From positions 78,431,739 to 78,495,738 of the forward strand of contig NC_089583.1 in the NCBI RefSeq assembly GCF_019320115.1: 64,000 bases of DNA, read 5' to 3'. The DNA is from Miscanthus floridulus. Lineage: Eukaryota > Streptophyta > Magnoliopsida > Poales > Poaceae. Position 1 is the stretch's first letter; every line of letters begins with the position of its first letter. Below the pieces are notes generated by a model. That model was given only the letters and a program-made list of their open reading frames with translations. It did not search any database and was not told the origin of the DNA. A program made the position numbers and the translations under genes. Shown here piece by piece: positions 11,669 through 24,645 of the stretch.

Positions 11669-14600
11669 TGTAACACCTCTGGTGTTACGAGCTTGCTTAG
11701 CACCGAGATTTAGACCTAAGAGGATTTACCAAAACGATTTTCTCGGATTTTAAAATTTAACTTATGTTTGAAAGTGTCAATTTGGCAAATTATATTGAAC
11801 AATGGGTTAATTAGTTCCTGGATGTTTTGTTTCTATGAGTTAGTATGATGTATGGACTAGTGTATGAATGCGTATTGGTTGGACTTAATTAGATTTAGAC
11901 ATTAAAAATTACGGCAAAAGCGCTAAAGGTTGTTAGTTCTAGCTAAGTTATTATTCTCTCTAAGTCGGAAACGATAGTAGACAATGCCATTTTGGCATTC
12001 GATCTCCAACCAAAAATGGTTAAGCACTACATCTATGTTTTTGCACAATTGGTTGCAGTTAGGTGTATACTAGGACGTGGTGCAGGTCATAGTTATGTTA
12101 GAGTTACGATGCCCACGCAAATATTGACCGAACTTCGTTAGAACGTGTTGAGGGCATGTCATTGGTGCTCTATCCATGAACCGGCATTCTACATGACCCC
12201 ACCTAACCATGGAGGAGCTGATTGCCTTCGCTATCCCATCGCACTGCGGCTGTTTGCCTATGCCACTATCCTTCACTCTTTCTCTCCTTCGTTAGTGTCT
12301 TGTCTGAATTTTAATGGGAGCACATGGCTCTGTCGTGCCCACGCCCCGCTAAGCGCCACCATCCAACTGCTAGTTCCATCGCCTCACCCTACATGCACTA
12401 CCAACCCACGCATGCTCTACCCCCCAGCGCATCTATTTGCCTACGTCGCTATCCTTCTCTTCCTCGCTTGTGTTGTGTCCGAGTTTTTAATGGGAGCACC
12501 AGCCGAGCCATCTAGCGGCAGCAGGTCCTTGCTTCTTTGCCTACCCCTTGCGCTTGGTACCTAGGCGTCCGCTCCCTTGCCCTATACGCCTGCACCACTA
12601 CAGCGACAGCGCCGCCATCGTTGGTCTTCCTCTCACCCCTTGGTTCCTCCCGCTGCTAATCAGGCACGCCCATGCCAAAGTGCCAGACCGGACCATGACC
12701 TACCTGTTGCCTCACAACATGCCATGGCTGCACCCGCCTCCCTGCTCCCTACTGCCTCACGCGAGCACTCACCCTAGAGCATCACCGCTGTGGCCACACC
12801 ATCCATGGCCCGATCCCTCACAAGCATGCACGAAGCTCCCTTGGTCCCGCGCTGGAGCCACGGCCTAGCTCCTACTCTTTCCCAGCTCACCTCCCGCTGC
12901 TAGCCTTGGTGAGTCGGCACATGCCATGCCATTGCCTTGTGGCATCCGCTTGGGTTGCACCCATTGTCGCCCTACCTCCCCCCAATGCGCTATGGCCGCC
13001 ACTGCCCGACCGCGTACTCCTCCCTGTGCACGCGCGCCCACCGTCGTGCCGAGCTCCGCGACCGCCTGCATCTACGCCCGTGACGGCCACAGCACCACGC
13101 CGCCTCCCTTCATGTCTGTTGTGCCATTGCCCAGCTCCCTGCATGAGCACGCGTGCCCCCTGGCCTCACGCTGGTCCACAATTCTCATGGCGTTGCTCCT
13201 CCCATGCCCTCACCGGTGGGTTTCCGCCGCTGTCGTGCCTTCTCCGGCTGGGATTGACCGCTGGCCAGTGCCCTCTGCTCTGTGCTCTATTTTTGCGAGA
13301 GAGAAAAGGTGAGAAAGGTAAGGAATAAAGTTCTTCAGGGTTCTCAATGCAAACATCAGCGACTATCCTGAATAGTGTTGGGTACTACGGGTTAGTTTCC
13401 AGATAACCCAGGGGCCTATTCACAAAGTGGTACCGCTGTCGCCCGCGTTGGGCCGCGCTCACCGCGTGTGGGCTGGCCTATTGTGCCTCTCGCCCTGCGC
13501 CTCCGTGGCCGCGGACTACTCACAGCCCACGCCTGGGCTTGGTGCCGCGCGCCTTGTTGGGCCACTCGCGCCCCTCCCCTGTGCCTGGGCCACGCGTCCG
13601 TGTGGGCCGTCCATGCTATTCCGCAGTCGCTGGGCCGCACCGGGCCACTAGGCAACGCGTGCGCCTACGGGCCAGGTCAGCTCGCCGATCGTGGGCCATG
13701 GTGATTCTTTTCTTTTTCCAATAAATTAGTGAAGATTCCCTAAAATAAATTCTGAGTTGATTTTGTTTTTTAAATATAAAATCATTTTGGAGTCCAAAAA
13801 TTATGGAACAAATTTTGTTAGTCTCCTAAAATCATGATCTATCGGATAGTGTAATTCGTTCACATAGGTTTTGTAAGTTTTTAAGGTTGCTCTAATTATT
13901 TTAACATGCTTAATATTGTTAAAAGGTGAACTTGTAGGAATTTCCGTGATAAATCGGTGACAGTATTAACTCTAAAAATTTTATAGTAAATTCATAATAT
14001 TATTAGTAGCTCACTATATTTTTGTAGTTTTAGAATAATTAGTTTGCTACATATATAATGATGCCCTATTTTGAATAAAGATTAAATCAATAGAATGAAA
14101 TAAAGAAACACCTTGAAATTGTATAACTAAAACAATTGTTGGGGAATAACGCCTTATTCGACAACATGGATACATAGCCTAATTACGGTCGTCGTTAGAA
14201 CTAGCTCGTTAACTTGAATGATGTAAATCGTATTTTTTGAGCCACGGTTGCAGATGATTGATTACGTCTTTGCATTGCATCGCATTGCATATCATAATAG
14301 GGACGTCGATGGATCACAGAGTCATCGGGAGTTGCTAGAGAAATAGTACTTTTAGAGATCGTGTTGCCATGATGGAAAGCTAACTTCTGATTAAATCTTA
14401 CCCAGGCAAGCCCCGGTGCATAACCCCTAATTTTCTGCACTTTAAATTATATTTGTGCATTAAGTTTTAAGGAGTTGAATGAAACCCACTTGCATATATA
14501 TTTCTTTATCCTATGAGTCTTACTAGTATGATAAGATTGTGTAGATTGCTATGCTATAGGACTCCGGTAGAAGTCGAGTGATTGCCTGTCACTCATGAGA

Positions 14601-15926
14601 GATAGGAAATATATTACTGTATTATTATCACTTGGAAATATAAATGGTGGAAAGAAAAAATGGTGACCGAGCAGGGATATAGTTTGGGTATTGGTGGGTG
14701 TAAGAGGTTGTGTCCTACGGCCAACGGGCCATAGCTTGGTTACACTGTTCTCCTTGTCTGTGTCGGTTAAGGACCGGCCGTTGCATTAGGCTCTAGGCAA
14801 GTCATAGACTTATTATCCCGAGCACATACTTGGGTATGGGCGCAGGGAAGACATGTTACTCTCTTATTATGGGTTCCAGCTCTTTCTGGACCGACTATTA
14901 GGGTGGTTTTTGGGTAGGAGGTCCTTGCACCGCACTGAGTCTAGGACTCAGGGGCGGGGGTTTGGAGTCCTAGTTTGGATGGGGACCTAGACCCTATGAC
15001 AGGATGGTAGTGGGTTGGTCCTGCTTGTGCCTAGGGTACAAGCAGGGCGTGTGTTTTCAGGGTACCTAGCTGGGGGCATTGATTCGCGAATCGCTGGGTG
15101 ATCCGGTATGACTTGTCTACGGTCTAGCACCATAGTAAGAACTGGAAGATGAAAGATGGAAAAATGAATCTAATTGCTTATCACCTGCTTGAAAGTAGCA
15201 CAGGTGCTTACATAGAATGGTTAGTTAATGAACTAATGCACTGCTAATAAAAATCGAATATAAGGACGCACTTTTAGTAATGCTCCTGCTGATGCAATAA
15301 ACCCACAAGCCAGATAGCCTTGCATATCCTTATAGTCTTTTCTTTCCTCCTGTTGGGTAAGTCTTGCTGAGTATAATTGAGTACTCAGGGTTTTATTTCC
15401 CCCTGTTGCAAGTGATAGGCGGATGCTAGAGCTGACTCTTGTGTGTGGATTCCTCCTGGTGGCCTCAAAGAGGATTCCCCTACGTTGCGATCATAGTTTT
15501 GATTTATAACTCTCACTAAATGTTTTTATAAATGAAAGTTTTATAATCTATTGTCATAGTTTATATATCAATGCTTCATCATGCCATGGATAGAAATTTA
15601 TTTAGTTCCGCTGTAATTCTGTTCACATGTTTATATTCTGTTGTTCAATTAAATTATTCAAAACTCTAATAATATGATTACATTCCGCTGTTATAACAAC
15701 AAATACTATACTCTAATGTTGTATTAAAAGTGATGTAAGAAATGGTTAACAATATTATAAGCTTTATTCTCTCATTTGTGATCCTGATGGAAAAATATGG
15801 ATTTTTGGGTTCTCCCCCTGTGGTGTGCCCGACGGGACCGTGTTATTTGGTGCCCCCCATGAGTACTTAGTGTCTAATGGAAGACAAGTACTCCTGGGAG
15901 GCATTAGATTAGGCGGTTCTGCCACA
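11669..15926 (+). repeat. C 3' LTR (4.26 kb, the fuller copy)
   Basis: It starts 'tgtaacacctctggtgttacg', whose first bases form a short inverted repeat, and ends 'ggttctgccaca'. It contains the 1.28-kb block (11897-13182) absent from the 5' LTR. Bases 12540-13700 are GC-rich and give long spurious reading frames on both strands, none with a recognisable domain. The R/U5-like modules shared with A and B lie near 14565 ('gaagtcgagtgattgcctgtcac'), 14760 and 15355 ('gggtaagtcttgctgag'). Confidence 0.8.
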
Positions 15927-18050
15927 ATCCCGCCTGGTCTCCATTTACATTATCCCATAGTTCTTTTCCACGATAGCAAACATAGTCAACCGTGCTTTGG
16001 TATCCACCTATATCTCGCAGGTGATAGGAAATCACTCGACTTCTACTGGTCTAAGCATGGCTAAGCATATTTTCGATCCTGGACCTACACAGGGTTAAAG
16101 GTATATTTCTGGACAAGGTAGTTCTATGCATCAAGTGGTTCCAATCAACCCTTATAACCTAATGCATTAAACATAAAGAACTCAAGTGATATTTGTAAAA
16201 ACATAGAAGGCTTAGAATGCTCTGGGGCTTACCTAGTATCCAACACTAGGTTAGTGTTTGTTAGACGATACTCGCTTGGTGAGCATCTCCTATTCAGGCA
16301 TGTACTCTAGGGGTTCTTCCATCTTCGGGATAGGTCCACCATACACAATATTCGGGTTCGGCTCCAACACCATGGCCTTCACGTGGTTCATCTAGCGTAC
16401 CTAGGTGAGATGCAAGATGCAAGTGCATGAATATGAAGAATGGTAATATGAGATGCAGCACATAATAGCATTCAAGGTAAACATAAGATCATGCAAGACA
16501 TAGGCATCTAGAGTTATTTAACTAAACATCACACAACCTATTATAAAGGGATAGCAAGCATATTAGGCATGGCACACAAGTGAACTTAAGTTCAGATATT
16601 GCACACATGCATTCATCAAGAACTAACCAACATGTTTAGTCAAAACAAGAGCACGCTAAAGCAATCACCTACCACATGTATAGAAATCTGGATAGCAGCA
16701 CAATAGTCACTTGTTTTATCTATAACTGGAGATATAAGAATCCAACAAGGGTGACCCTAGACTTTCTAGAAAGCTAATGAAATTTTATACAACATTGTTA
16801 TTATCACCAAAAGCTTATTCCAAAGCTAACTAGGTCAAACATGCCAATGTTTCAGATCTCCACAGAACTAGGACAGAAAAATAGTAGTACTTTCAAAAAT
16901 ATATAATTGGAGTTACCGACATCAAACAAGCATGAACCTTAACTTTCTAGAAATATTATTAAATTATGTAAAACATTTTCATTATCATCACAAGGTGATT
17001 CCTCAATTAACAAGGTCAATCAAGCACAATTGAGCACCTATGTCCAGACTTGGACAGATTCTGCCTTGCAACTTCTCAAGCTTATAACTAGAGATTTAGA
17101 CCATAAAAAGGAGTGATCTTTAACAATTTGGAAATCTAATGAAAATCACTACACTTATTCTATTATCTCCAAGACATGATTCAAATCTTAGTTGGGTCAA
17201 ACAACACAATCATTCAGATCTATACAGAGAGCATGCAAAACCTGACAATGAACTTGTAAAATCTATAGATCCTAAATTATCAGTCCTATGATCATGAAAA
17301 TTTAACACAAGCTAGATTATGAAATTAACTACAACTTTGGTATTTACTACATCCACAGAAAACATCATTTACACCACGAAAATAATTGCACAAGCAAAAC
17401 TGCACATGCAGCCCAAACAGCAGTGGTACAGAAAACTGATAGAAACTTCAAAGAAGCATAACTGGAGTTCTAGACCTCCTACAAACATGAATCATAACTT
17501 TTTGAAAAGCTTATGAAACCTAAAACTTTATTTAAGGTGTAACTCCATGCAAGTACTGTAAGCCATAGTTCAAACCAAGTCAAAGTAGTATCACGGTAAA
17601 GCTTAAATTATCCTTTTTGATCTATTGAAGCATTTTCTGGCCACTTGCTCAACATGAACCCTTCATAACTTTTGTTCATGAGTGTAAGTAGAGTTGTTTG
17701 AGCTAGGTTGCAAGGCTTGGTTGATGCCTATAATTCCATTCACTTAATAAAGCAATCCAAGAAAGATTATAACATATCATTCCATGTGACTTCTTGATTC
17801 CAAACTTCATGAAACTTTTTCAGTGGTCAAGATGGATGCATGTTGATGTAATGTACTTGAAATAAGCATGTTTGACATTACTCTTGCATAATATTAACAA
17901 GGGTACACTTGTAAGTAAAGGTGTGTTGTCCAAGTTTCAGTTGGAGCTTACTCTTGTAGCTTTGACCTTGACACCTTCATCACCACTTAACATGTCATGT
18001 TTGAGCTCAAACCCATTGCTTAACTGGTGACAAACAACAAGGGCGTTACA

Positions 18051-18065
18051 GCCCTCCCCCCTTAC
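18051..18065 (-). other. B polypurine tract
   Basis: On the minus strand 'aaggggggagggc' lies directly before the start of B's 3' LTR (TGTAACGCCC), preceded by 'gggcgagattctcgt'. The same block in A is 'gatgagatttttat' plus 'aaggggggagggc'. This is the expected second-strand priming site. Confidence 0.75.
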
Positions 18066-20739
18066 GAGAATCTCGCCCTAAGATTCAGTGCGAAAGATTT
18101 TTAAGGGAAGAGAAGCATGTCATCCATTTTCCAACATCAGTGATAGCATTAGGCTACTTAACTTTGGAGTATTAGAGAGGCTAATTTGGAGAAGACACTT
18201 TCTAATACTTGCTCTTTGTAATAAGTTTTGTCAGAAGAATTTCCTTCGTTGGCTTCCATGAAGCATTATTACTTTAGGAGGAATCCAAGACAGCACTATA
18301 CTTTATTCTCAAGATATGGAGAGTACTACAAAGCATAAACCAATTGCCCACAATCTATAATTCCCTAATGAATATAGCATGGACCATGGGAACCTTTCAT
18401 TAGACTGCAAGCTTCTGAAAACTAGTCATTATAATGGTTCCATGTTCATTCACAAAGTTCAAAAAGTAGTTCTCTACCAAAGTAGCTTGAGTCCAACTTT
18501 CCATAAGGGATGAGATCACAGACAGGGTAATCATCCTCCAAGGCTATAAGAAACTGACTAACCAACAGACAATGTCTATGCCGGTCATAACCGTTCAATC
18601 ACTCAGATGCCACCCGATGAAAAACTACATAATTTTCCATGCGTGCAGTTCTCTTTCTCTAATGATAACAATGTATTATCTAAGTCCATTGAGTGAGCGG
18701 TGAATGTGATAGCTGACTCTGTTGACTCAGTGTTATCGATGATCATCATTTTGGGGAATCCTTATATCCAAGCGGCAATAGTTATCTGGGTTGAATCTGA
18801 GGCAACCTCTTGGGTAAAAACACATGGAAGGTACCCAAGGACAAGTCTGCCTTGGAAATCTTTGCTTAAGAAGGATGATAGCAAGTCCAGGAGGTCAACG
18901 AAAGTTGCAAGTATACACTGACTAGAAAATAGCACACTACTAAGCAGGTTGAGCACAATTTGCCTTCATGGTGCAGTGGTGCAATAAGTTGGATTGACTT
19001 GCACTGTAGCAAAACTAGCTTTGTTGAACTACATTGGACATTGAAGCTTCCTTTCTAATGTCAATCAACAACTCATAAGCAAAATCTAAAATCTATTGTT
19101 TAACACTTTTCAAATTGCTTTTGACTCGTAATGGCATAAATTGACTTGTAGAACACCTTAACTGCGCAAGCATTGTTGATATGAGAGGGCAAAAGTAAGG
19201 CACAAAAGGGTGCAAGGAGTATTCTCTAGGGTATCTAAAGTATTAACCATCATCAGATTGCCAACATGACTTGAACTACAACACAACCTACTAATATGAG
19301 GGATACTAGTAGTTAGCAGAGAAATCATAGATTCTATACCTTATGGTAATCAGTTCATATCCTGCAAACTACTGCTCCATCGTGCACAAATATTGGTAGG
19401 CATTTAGATCCAAGAGTTCTTTAACTACTGACCAAAATTCAGCTCAAACGGACACCGTTTGACTATCCAAACAATTCATCTATCAAAACTGCTTTGTTCT
19501 AAAATTTTGGGACCGAACTATCAAAACATCTCTCAAATCCGATGCTTTATTCAACCGATCCTCAAACCAACTTGAAACATCGAAGTATCCTAAGCATGGA
19601 ATGAGATCACCAAGTTTTGTGACAATCCAACCATGTTGATCCTCTAATCACCGGCTTAAAGATAACCGGTTGAGTGCCATGAAATCTTGACAATTTTCCT
19701 ACTCTTCTTTTCCTTTGCTTCACACATTCGGAAGTGTGTTCGCAGTCTTTAGCTCTTTTTATGACAGCGGTAGCTTTGTCGTTGAGGGTGGAGGCTAGGA
19801 TTTTCCTCATATGCTTCCTAGGGAACAACTTCAACCATTGATGTAGGTACTAGCTCAACGATACACAAGCATTGAACTGGTGGGATGTTCTTGTAGGGCA
19901 CAATGCATACTTCATGTGGAGGGCAGTCCTATTAGATAAGGAAATGTCTCTGATTATCCTTCTATGCTTTATCCAATAGAGTCTTGAACAAATTCTTTGA
20001 TAGCATCATATACAACTGAGCAGGGGACTCTTGCCTAATTTCCATATATGCCTTGTGTCCACCAAGGTGATTACCAGGTAAAGATTAATATGAGATTTGA
20101 TCTTGCCGAGCAGCAACATGAGATCAAGACTGATAAACATCTAAAGACTTGAAAGGGTTGGAGACAAAATACACAAGATTCGATGGATAGAGCCAATGCA
20201 CTGACTAGGGATTTAGTAGATAAAGAAATGACATGATCTGCGAGGAAAAGGTTCCAAAGCCAGGGTAGATAGCGATCAGCGTTGCACCAGATCATCAGTA
20301 GGAGAAGGAGCAATAAGGTCCAACAAGGATTTTTGAGCAGGGTCCTCCCACACAGGAGCAAGGCAACCACGACACATGCAAGCATTCAAGGGAACTAAGC
20401 TTGGGCCTAAGGATAAGCAAAGGCATGGACAAAGGTCTTGTTAACGCAATGTTCAAGGGCTAGCAACCACGTGCATAGGCTCATGCTCCTAAGAGAGAAC
20501 TTAATTGGAGACGACAGCCATGAGATTACCAAAGCTTGGATGCTGTTCTAGGATAGCGCTCTTCAACACTCATATACTTACCGAGGACAAAAGGGGTGAT
20601 AGTTATGGCACTACCTAGATAACGAGCATCCACACCTACATCATGGTCTTAAGCGAGCATTTTGAAACACTCAATCCAATTAACTTAAGCGACTATAACT
20701 AAGCACAAAGCTCGCACACAACAAGCAGTCACCTACAGT
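18066..20739 (-). other. B internal region, 3' part: no recognisable gene
   Basis: This 2.7-kb stretch of B lies between its polypurine tract and the insertion site of A. Minus-strand frames exist, the longest at 20385-20071 (104 codons) and 19834-19607 (75 codons), but they show no retroviral, histone-like or coiled-coil motif. The surrounding frames are broken. I read it as non-coding or decayed filler of a large non-autonomous element. Confidence 0.5.
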
Positions 20740-20744
20740 AACAC

Positions 20745-23700
20745 TGTAACACCCCGGTGTTATGCCTGCATTTAGGCACTGTAAATCATGCATATCATGC
20801 ATCATCAAGCATTCTAATCACACATGCCTAATCATGTAAATAACAACTGAAACATTGTTTCGAAACATTTGAAACATGTGTGAAACCTGAATGTTGCATA
20901 CCTTTGTTAGAATTGTTTTGCCCTGAATTTTGCTTGCTAGGTTAGTAGAACTTGTTTGGCTATCATGGTAAATCATCTAGAAATGTTTAGTTCAATTTTT
21001 GGAGCAAGGTTTGTATTCAAATTAATTCAAAATTTGGCTTCAAAAGCAATTTCCCAAAAATTAGGGTTTGGAGTTAAACATTGACTTTGATTATATAATT
21101 CAAAATCTAGAAAGAATTTGGCTTTGGTCATAACAGCAAAGTTGTAGAGAATTAAATTCTAATCAACTTTCATTATTGGTACATTTTCAAAAGATGTCAT
21201 TTTATTGCTCAAAATAATATTTGAAGATGGCATTTAAAAATTCCTTGAAAATATATTTGGAAAAGGCTTTTTCTTCCTTCGCGGGCCGCCGCTTCGCTTC
21301 TGGCCCACGACCGAAGTCGGCCCAGCCAGCCTCCCACGCACGCCTCACCTCGCCTCAGCCCAGCCCAGCGCTGCGCTGGCCTGCCTCCGCGCGCCTGCCC
21401 GCTGACGCGCCGTGCCACGCGCCCGACCGCGGCAGAGCGTGCCCGCCGCGTGGCGGCCATGCGCCGTCGACGCCGCCGCGCATCGCAGCCGGCCTGCGCC
21501 TGCGCCCATGCGCCCGCCTACACCTGCTAGAGCCAGTGCGCTCGCTCACTCCCTCCCACGTTGCCTTTCCTCTCCGCCAGAGCCGAGAGCCCCAAGTTCT
21601 GCCTCTCGCCGCGCCACGCACCCGCCGGCGCAATTCGCCGTGGCTCCTCCACCTCGGCCGGCAATCACGTGCCCGCAGCTCCGCCTCACCCTCCTTCAAG
21701 TTGTGCTCGCATTTGCGCCACCTGCCGAGCTTAGGTAGAGCCGCCTCAGCCTCGCCACCGACAGCCATGGCGCCGCCGTGCTCGGCCGCCATGGAAGTCA
21801 CCGTCCTCCTCTTCTCCAGCCCTGCCTAGCTACCCTACCGCATTCGCCATCTTCTCACACATCCCGTGCGCCCACCAGCTCGCCCTGCCATGGCCAGAGA
21901 TGGCCGCCGGCCTCGTGGCCGAGCCACGCCGCCGCGCCGGCGCAAGCGCCGGCGTAGCCCCTGCCTTAGCCGGCCAGGCCGAGTGGCCGTGGGCCGACGC
22001 CTACCGGGCCGTCTTCCCCCTTCCTTGCGCTCGGGCCATGCAGGCCAAAAGTGGCCGTGGGCCAGCTGATTCCAGCGGGCTGGCCCAGTAGCATTTGAAG
22101 AAAATTGTTTTCAATTTATTCTTTATTATTTGAAAATAGATATGGTTTGCAAAATGTTTGGATACTCAAAGTTGCTCCAAATCTGTTGAAATAAATTTGT
22201 CTAGGTTCCTTATCATCAGATCTACTTGGAAAAAAATTGTGCATGTCATTTTTGAGATACTTTGCTGTAGAATTTTATTTAATCATGAATATTGCTGATA
22301 ACTTGAAAAATATGTAGAAAAATCTATAGGCTTCAGAAAAATATGATTCCAAGTTTGTTAATCTTCTTATGTCATGTATTTCCTAGGAAAAATATGTTTC
22401 ATGCATGTGCTGTGGGAAAATTTTGAGGTGTAGTTCAAGTACCTTTAATAGCTGATTTTTGTTAATTTTGCTAGAGAGCAAACTTTGTATAAAACATGCA
22501 TGTGATAAATTTTGTACAGTCATTGTATGCTATGAAGAACCTAAGAAAAATACTAACTCTATTGTTTGACACTTTTCACAGTTCAAAGTATTTTTATGTT
22601 CATAATCCTGCCATAGCTTGTGATTTTTGTGTAGGCTAATCCACTCATTCAAAAACCATGAAAATCTGATGGTAGACTTCTTAGGGTAATACTATGCTGT
22701 AGTAATTTTCTAAGATTTTTCTAAGCAAGAAAAATAGAGGTTGCTATTCAAACCTGTTATTAATTAGGGTTTAATTAAGGGTTGCTTCATGTGTGTTTCA
22801 GAAATTAGTAAAGCTTTGGTGTATCTTTGAAGCATTTAATAAAATGTGTTAAATTAACATATTAGTAGTAGAAGAGAATGCAGTAGATGACATGTGCTTG
22901 TAGTCTATTTTCTTGGATGATGTTGACTACCTTGCATTCAAGCATATCCCTTGTATTCATCTCATCCGATGCACCGATTGCATAAGCACTTACGCACATT
23001 GCATCATACAGGATCGCAAATCGAGAACCCAGTCGTCATACCTGAGGAGCCCGAGGAGCAGCTCGAGGTGCAGCAGCAGGAAGTGCCAGAAGCTGACGAG
23101 GAGGACGTTCAGGAACTTCCGGAGTGCTCCGATCACCGTCCGAGCTCCTTCGCGAGAGGCAAGCCCCGGAGCATTTTCTCCCGGTTTGCAATTATTTAAT
23201 TAAATGCTTTACTTTAATTGATGCATTACGTTCAGGAGTTGTTTGTAACCGTTGCTGTATTATACCTTGTTTACCTTTGTTATACTATATCCTTGTTACC
23301 CTGGTATCCGCAGTCGAGTCAATGCTTAGCTGGCTTAGACCGGTAGAAGTCGGGTGATTCCCTGTCACCTGCGAGCTATAGGTGGTTACCTAGAGCTGCT
23401 TGGATGACTATGAAGTCATGGTATAACTAAGTATTAAATGAAGTTGAGACCGGACGGAGACTTGTAGAGTTTTGGACTGTAGTGCTTTCTGTCTGTGTCG
23501 ATTAAGGACCGACCGTTGTTGGGCCTCGAGTCATGTTGAACGCATGCCTTACATTTAGCTGGCCGGATAAAGTACCTTCCGACCGTGAAGCTAGGAGATT
23601 TTTCGGGCCGAGTAGATTGCCCGCAACGCACTATGCCGGAGCAGGTGTGGTAGGACACGGGGGCAGGATGATAAGACCAAAGTGCAGTCGGTTGGCCCCC

Positions 23701-24631
23701 GGGTACATGTGGTTCCTAGCAAACTCGAGATTCTTAGAAAATTGACTCGGTGATCAATATCTCACTTTAGCGGGTGAGTGAGGTTTGTGTAAGGAATAAA
23801 TCACCAGCTGGTTAGGAATCGATTCGAATCGCCATCGCTCCTGGATAGTGAGCACTTGACTTGAGTTACTTCATCGTAGTAATTGTTTATGGAACACTTG
23901 GATAGTTATGATGAATATGACAGTATGGAAGTTGTTTAATGATCATTGGTTGTCATTATCTGCTTAATCACATGTTTACTCTAGTATAGGTGCAAATCTA
24001 GTCAACATGTTAATAATAATTAACTTGGCAATAATGCTTTTAGAAAGGTTCTTGAAATGCTAAAAATGCTTCTTTTGCAAATGAGTCAGCTACCCTACTA
24101 TAAAGCCCTTCATAATCCTTGGTGTCATTTATTTTCGGTTATGTCGGGTAAGTCTAGCTGAGTACCTTCTCGTACTTAGGGTTTTGTTCCCACTTGTTGT
24201 AGATGGGCAGATGTATTACGGCTACTGTATCAACTGCCTTTATCCTGTGATGGGTGATGCTTAGGACCATGGGCATGGTCATTCCTTACGTCTCGTCTGA
24301 TGCTTTTGTTGGAGATGATCATTCGCTGGCACTATATTTGAACTCCGCGTGAGTGTGTGTGTGGTTTGAACAAATGGCTTCCGCTACTTTTATTTGAACT
24401 TGTTTTGTAATAACTATGTTGAAACTCTGATGTATCTGAGATTGCGAACTTTTATGTAATATGTGATGGCGACCGCTAAACTTATTATGATCTTGGCTGG
24501 AATGGAAGTTGGTTTGAAATCCTTCATGATTTCACGGACTACTGGGTTATACGGGCTTAAGTTTGCTAAATCATCTGCTCTGGCAGATGATTTTCTTACT
24601 TAATTTCGTATAATTGGTCGGTTCTGTTACA
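20745..24631 (+). repeat. A 5' LTR
   Basis: It matches the 3' LTR over its full length with scattered substitutions. A GC-rich block (about 21290-22090) sits in an AT-rich context and produces long spurious frames on both strands. A small acidic reading frame (22951-23199) and the modules shared with B and C (23341 'gtagaagtcgggtgattccc', 23497 'tgtgtcgattaaggaccg', 24146 'gggtaagtctagctgag') lie in the second half. Confidence 0.9.
22951..23199 (+). CDS. Small acidic ORF inside the A 5' LTR
   Basis: This is an 82-codon reading frame; the same frame is kept in the 3' LTR at 33478-33726. The C-terminal two thirds are acidic and glutamine-rich (EEPEEQLEVQQQEVPEADEED) and end in a basic GKPRSIFSRFAII. 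A splice-acceptor-like 'catcatacag' precedes the acidic part, so it could be a downstream exon. Conservation between LTRs is expected from recent insertion and does not by itself prove selection. No known family is recognised. Confidence 0.3.
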   Translation: MYSSHPMHRLHKHLRTLHHTGSQIENPVVIPEEPEEQLEVQQQEVPEADEEDVQELPECSDHRPSSFARGKPRSIFSRFAII

Positions 24632-24633
24632 AC

Positions 24634-24645
24634 TAGTATCAGAGC
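24634..24645 (+). other. A primer-binding site (tRNA-iMet type)
   Basis: 'tagtatcagagc' follows the 5' LTR end at 24631 with a two-base spacer. It equals the usual plant initiator tRNA-Met site apart from one base. B carries the identical 12-mer. Confidence 0.75.

Larger units (their letters stand above)
5188..15926 (+). mobile_element. Element C: non-autonomous LTR element carrying only an accessory ORF
   Basis: C is inserted in B's 3' LTR in plus orientation. Its 5' LTR is 5188-8163 and its 3' LTR is 11669-15926, both starting TGTAA(C/T)ACC and ending CCACA. The left flank is catcc (5183-5187); the right flank begins atcc (15927-15930), so the duplication is ATCC, or CATCC with one base lost. 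The primer site 'tggtattagagc' follows the 5' LTR and a polypurine tract precedes the 3' LTR. The internal region is only 3.5 kb and holds one degenerate coiled-coil ORF (8943-9841) related to the accessory ORF of A. No gag-pol motif is visible. Confidence 0.8.
3984..18050 (-). repeat. B 3' LTR (left copy), interrupted by C
   Basis: The two arms are 3984-5187 and 15927-18050. They match 36242-39570 closely, including the break point: the intact copy reads 'gacatcccgcctggtctcc' near 37440, whereas here C is inserted after 'gacatcc'. On the minus strand the LTR begins TGTAACGCCC (18050) and ends ...TTGTTACA (3984). The sequence is AT-rich with no convincing coding potential. It contains the modules shared with A and C: 'gtccttaatcgacatag', the 'gaagtca.gtgatttcctatcac' block and 'gggtaagtctagctga...gttgcag'. 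Confidence 0.8.

Noticed and set aside
12145..13328. Overlapping 60-140-codon frames in the C 3' LTR
   Set aside because: Composition-driven frames on both strands of a GC-rich LTR segment; the block is absent from the partner LTR and shows no domain.
21221..21829. 202-codon plus-strand frame and long minus-strand frames at the start of the A LTR
   Set aside because: They come from the GC-rich block, overlap on both strands, are Pro/Ala/Arg-rich without a domain, and the equivalent frame is broken in the 3' LTR.
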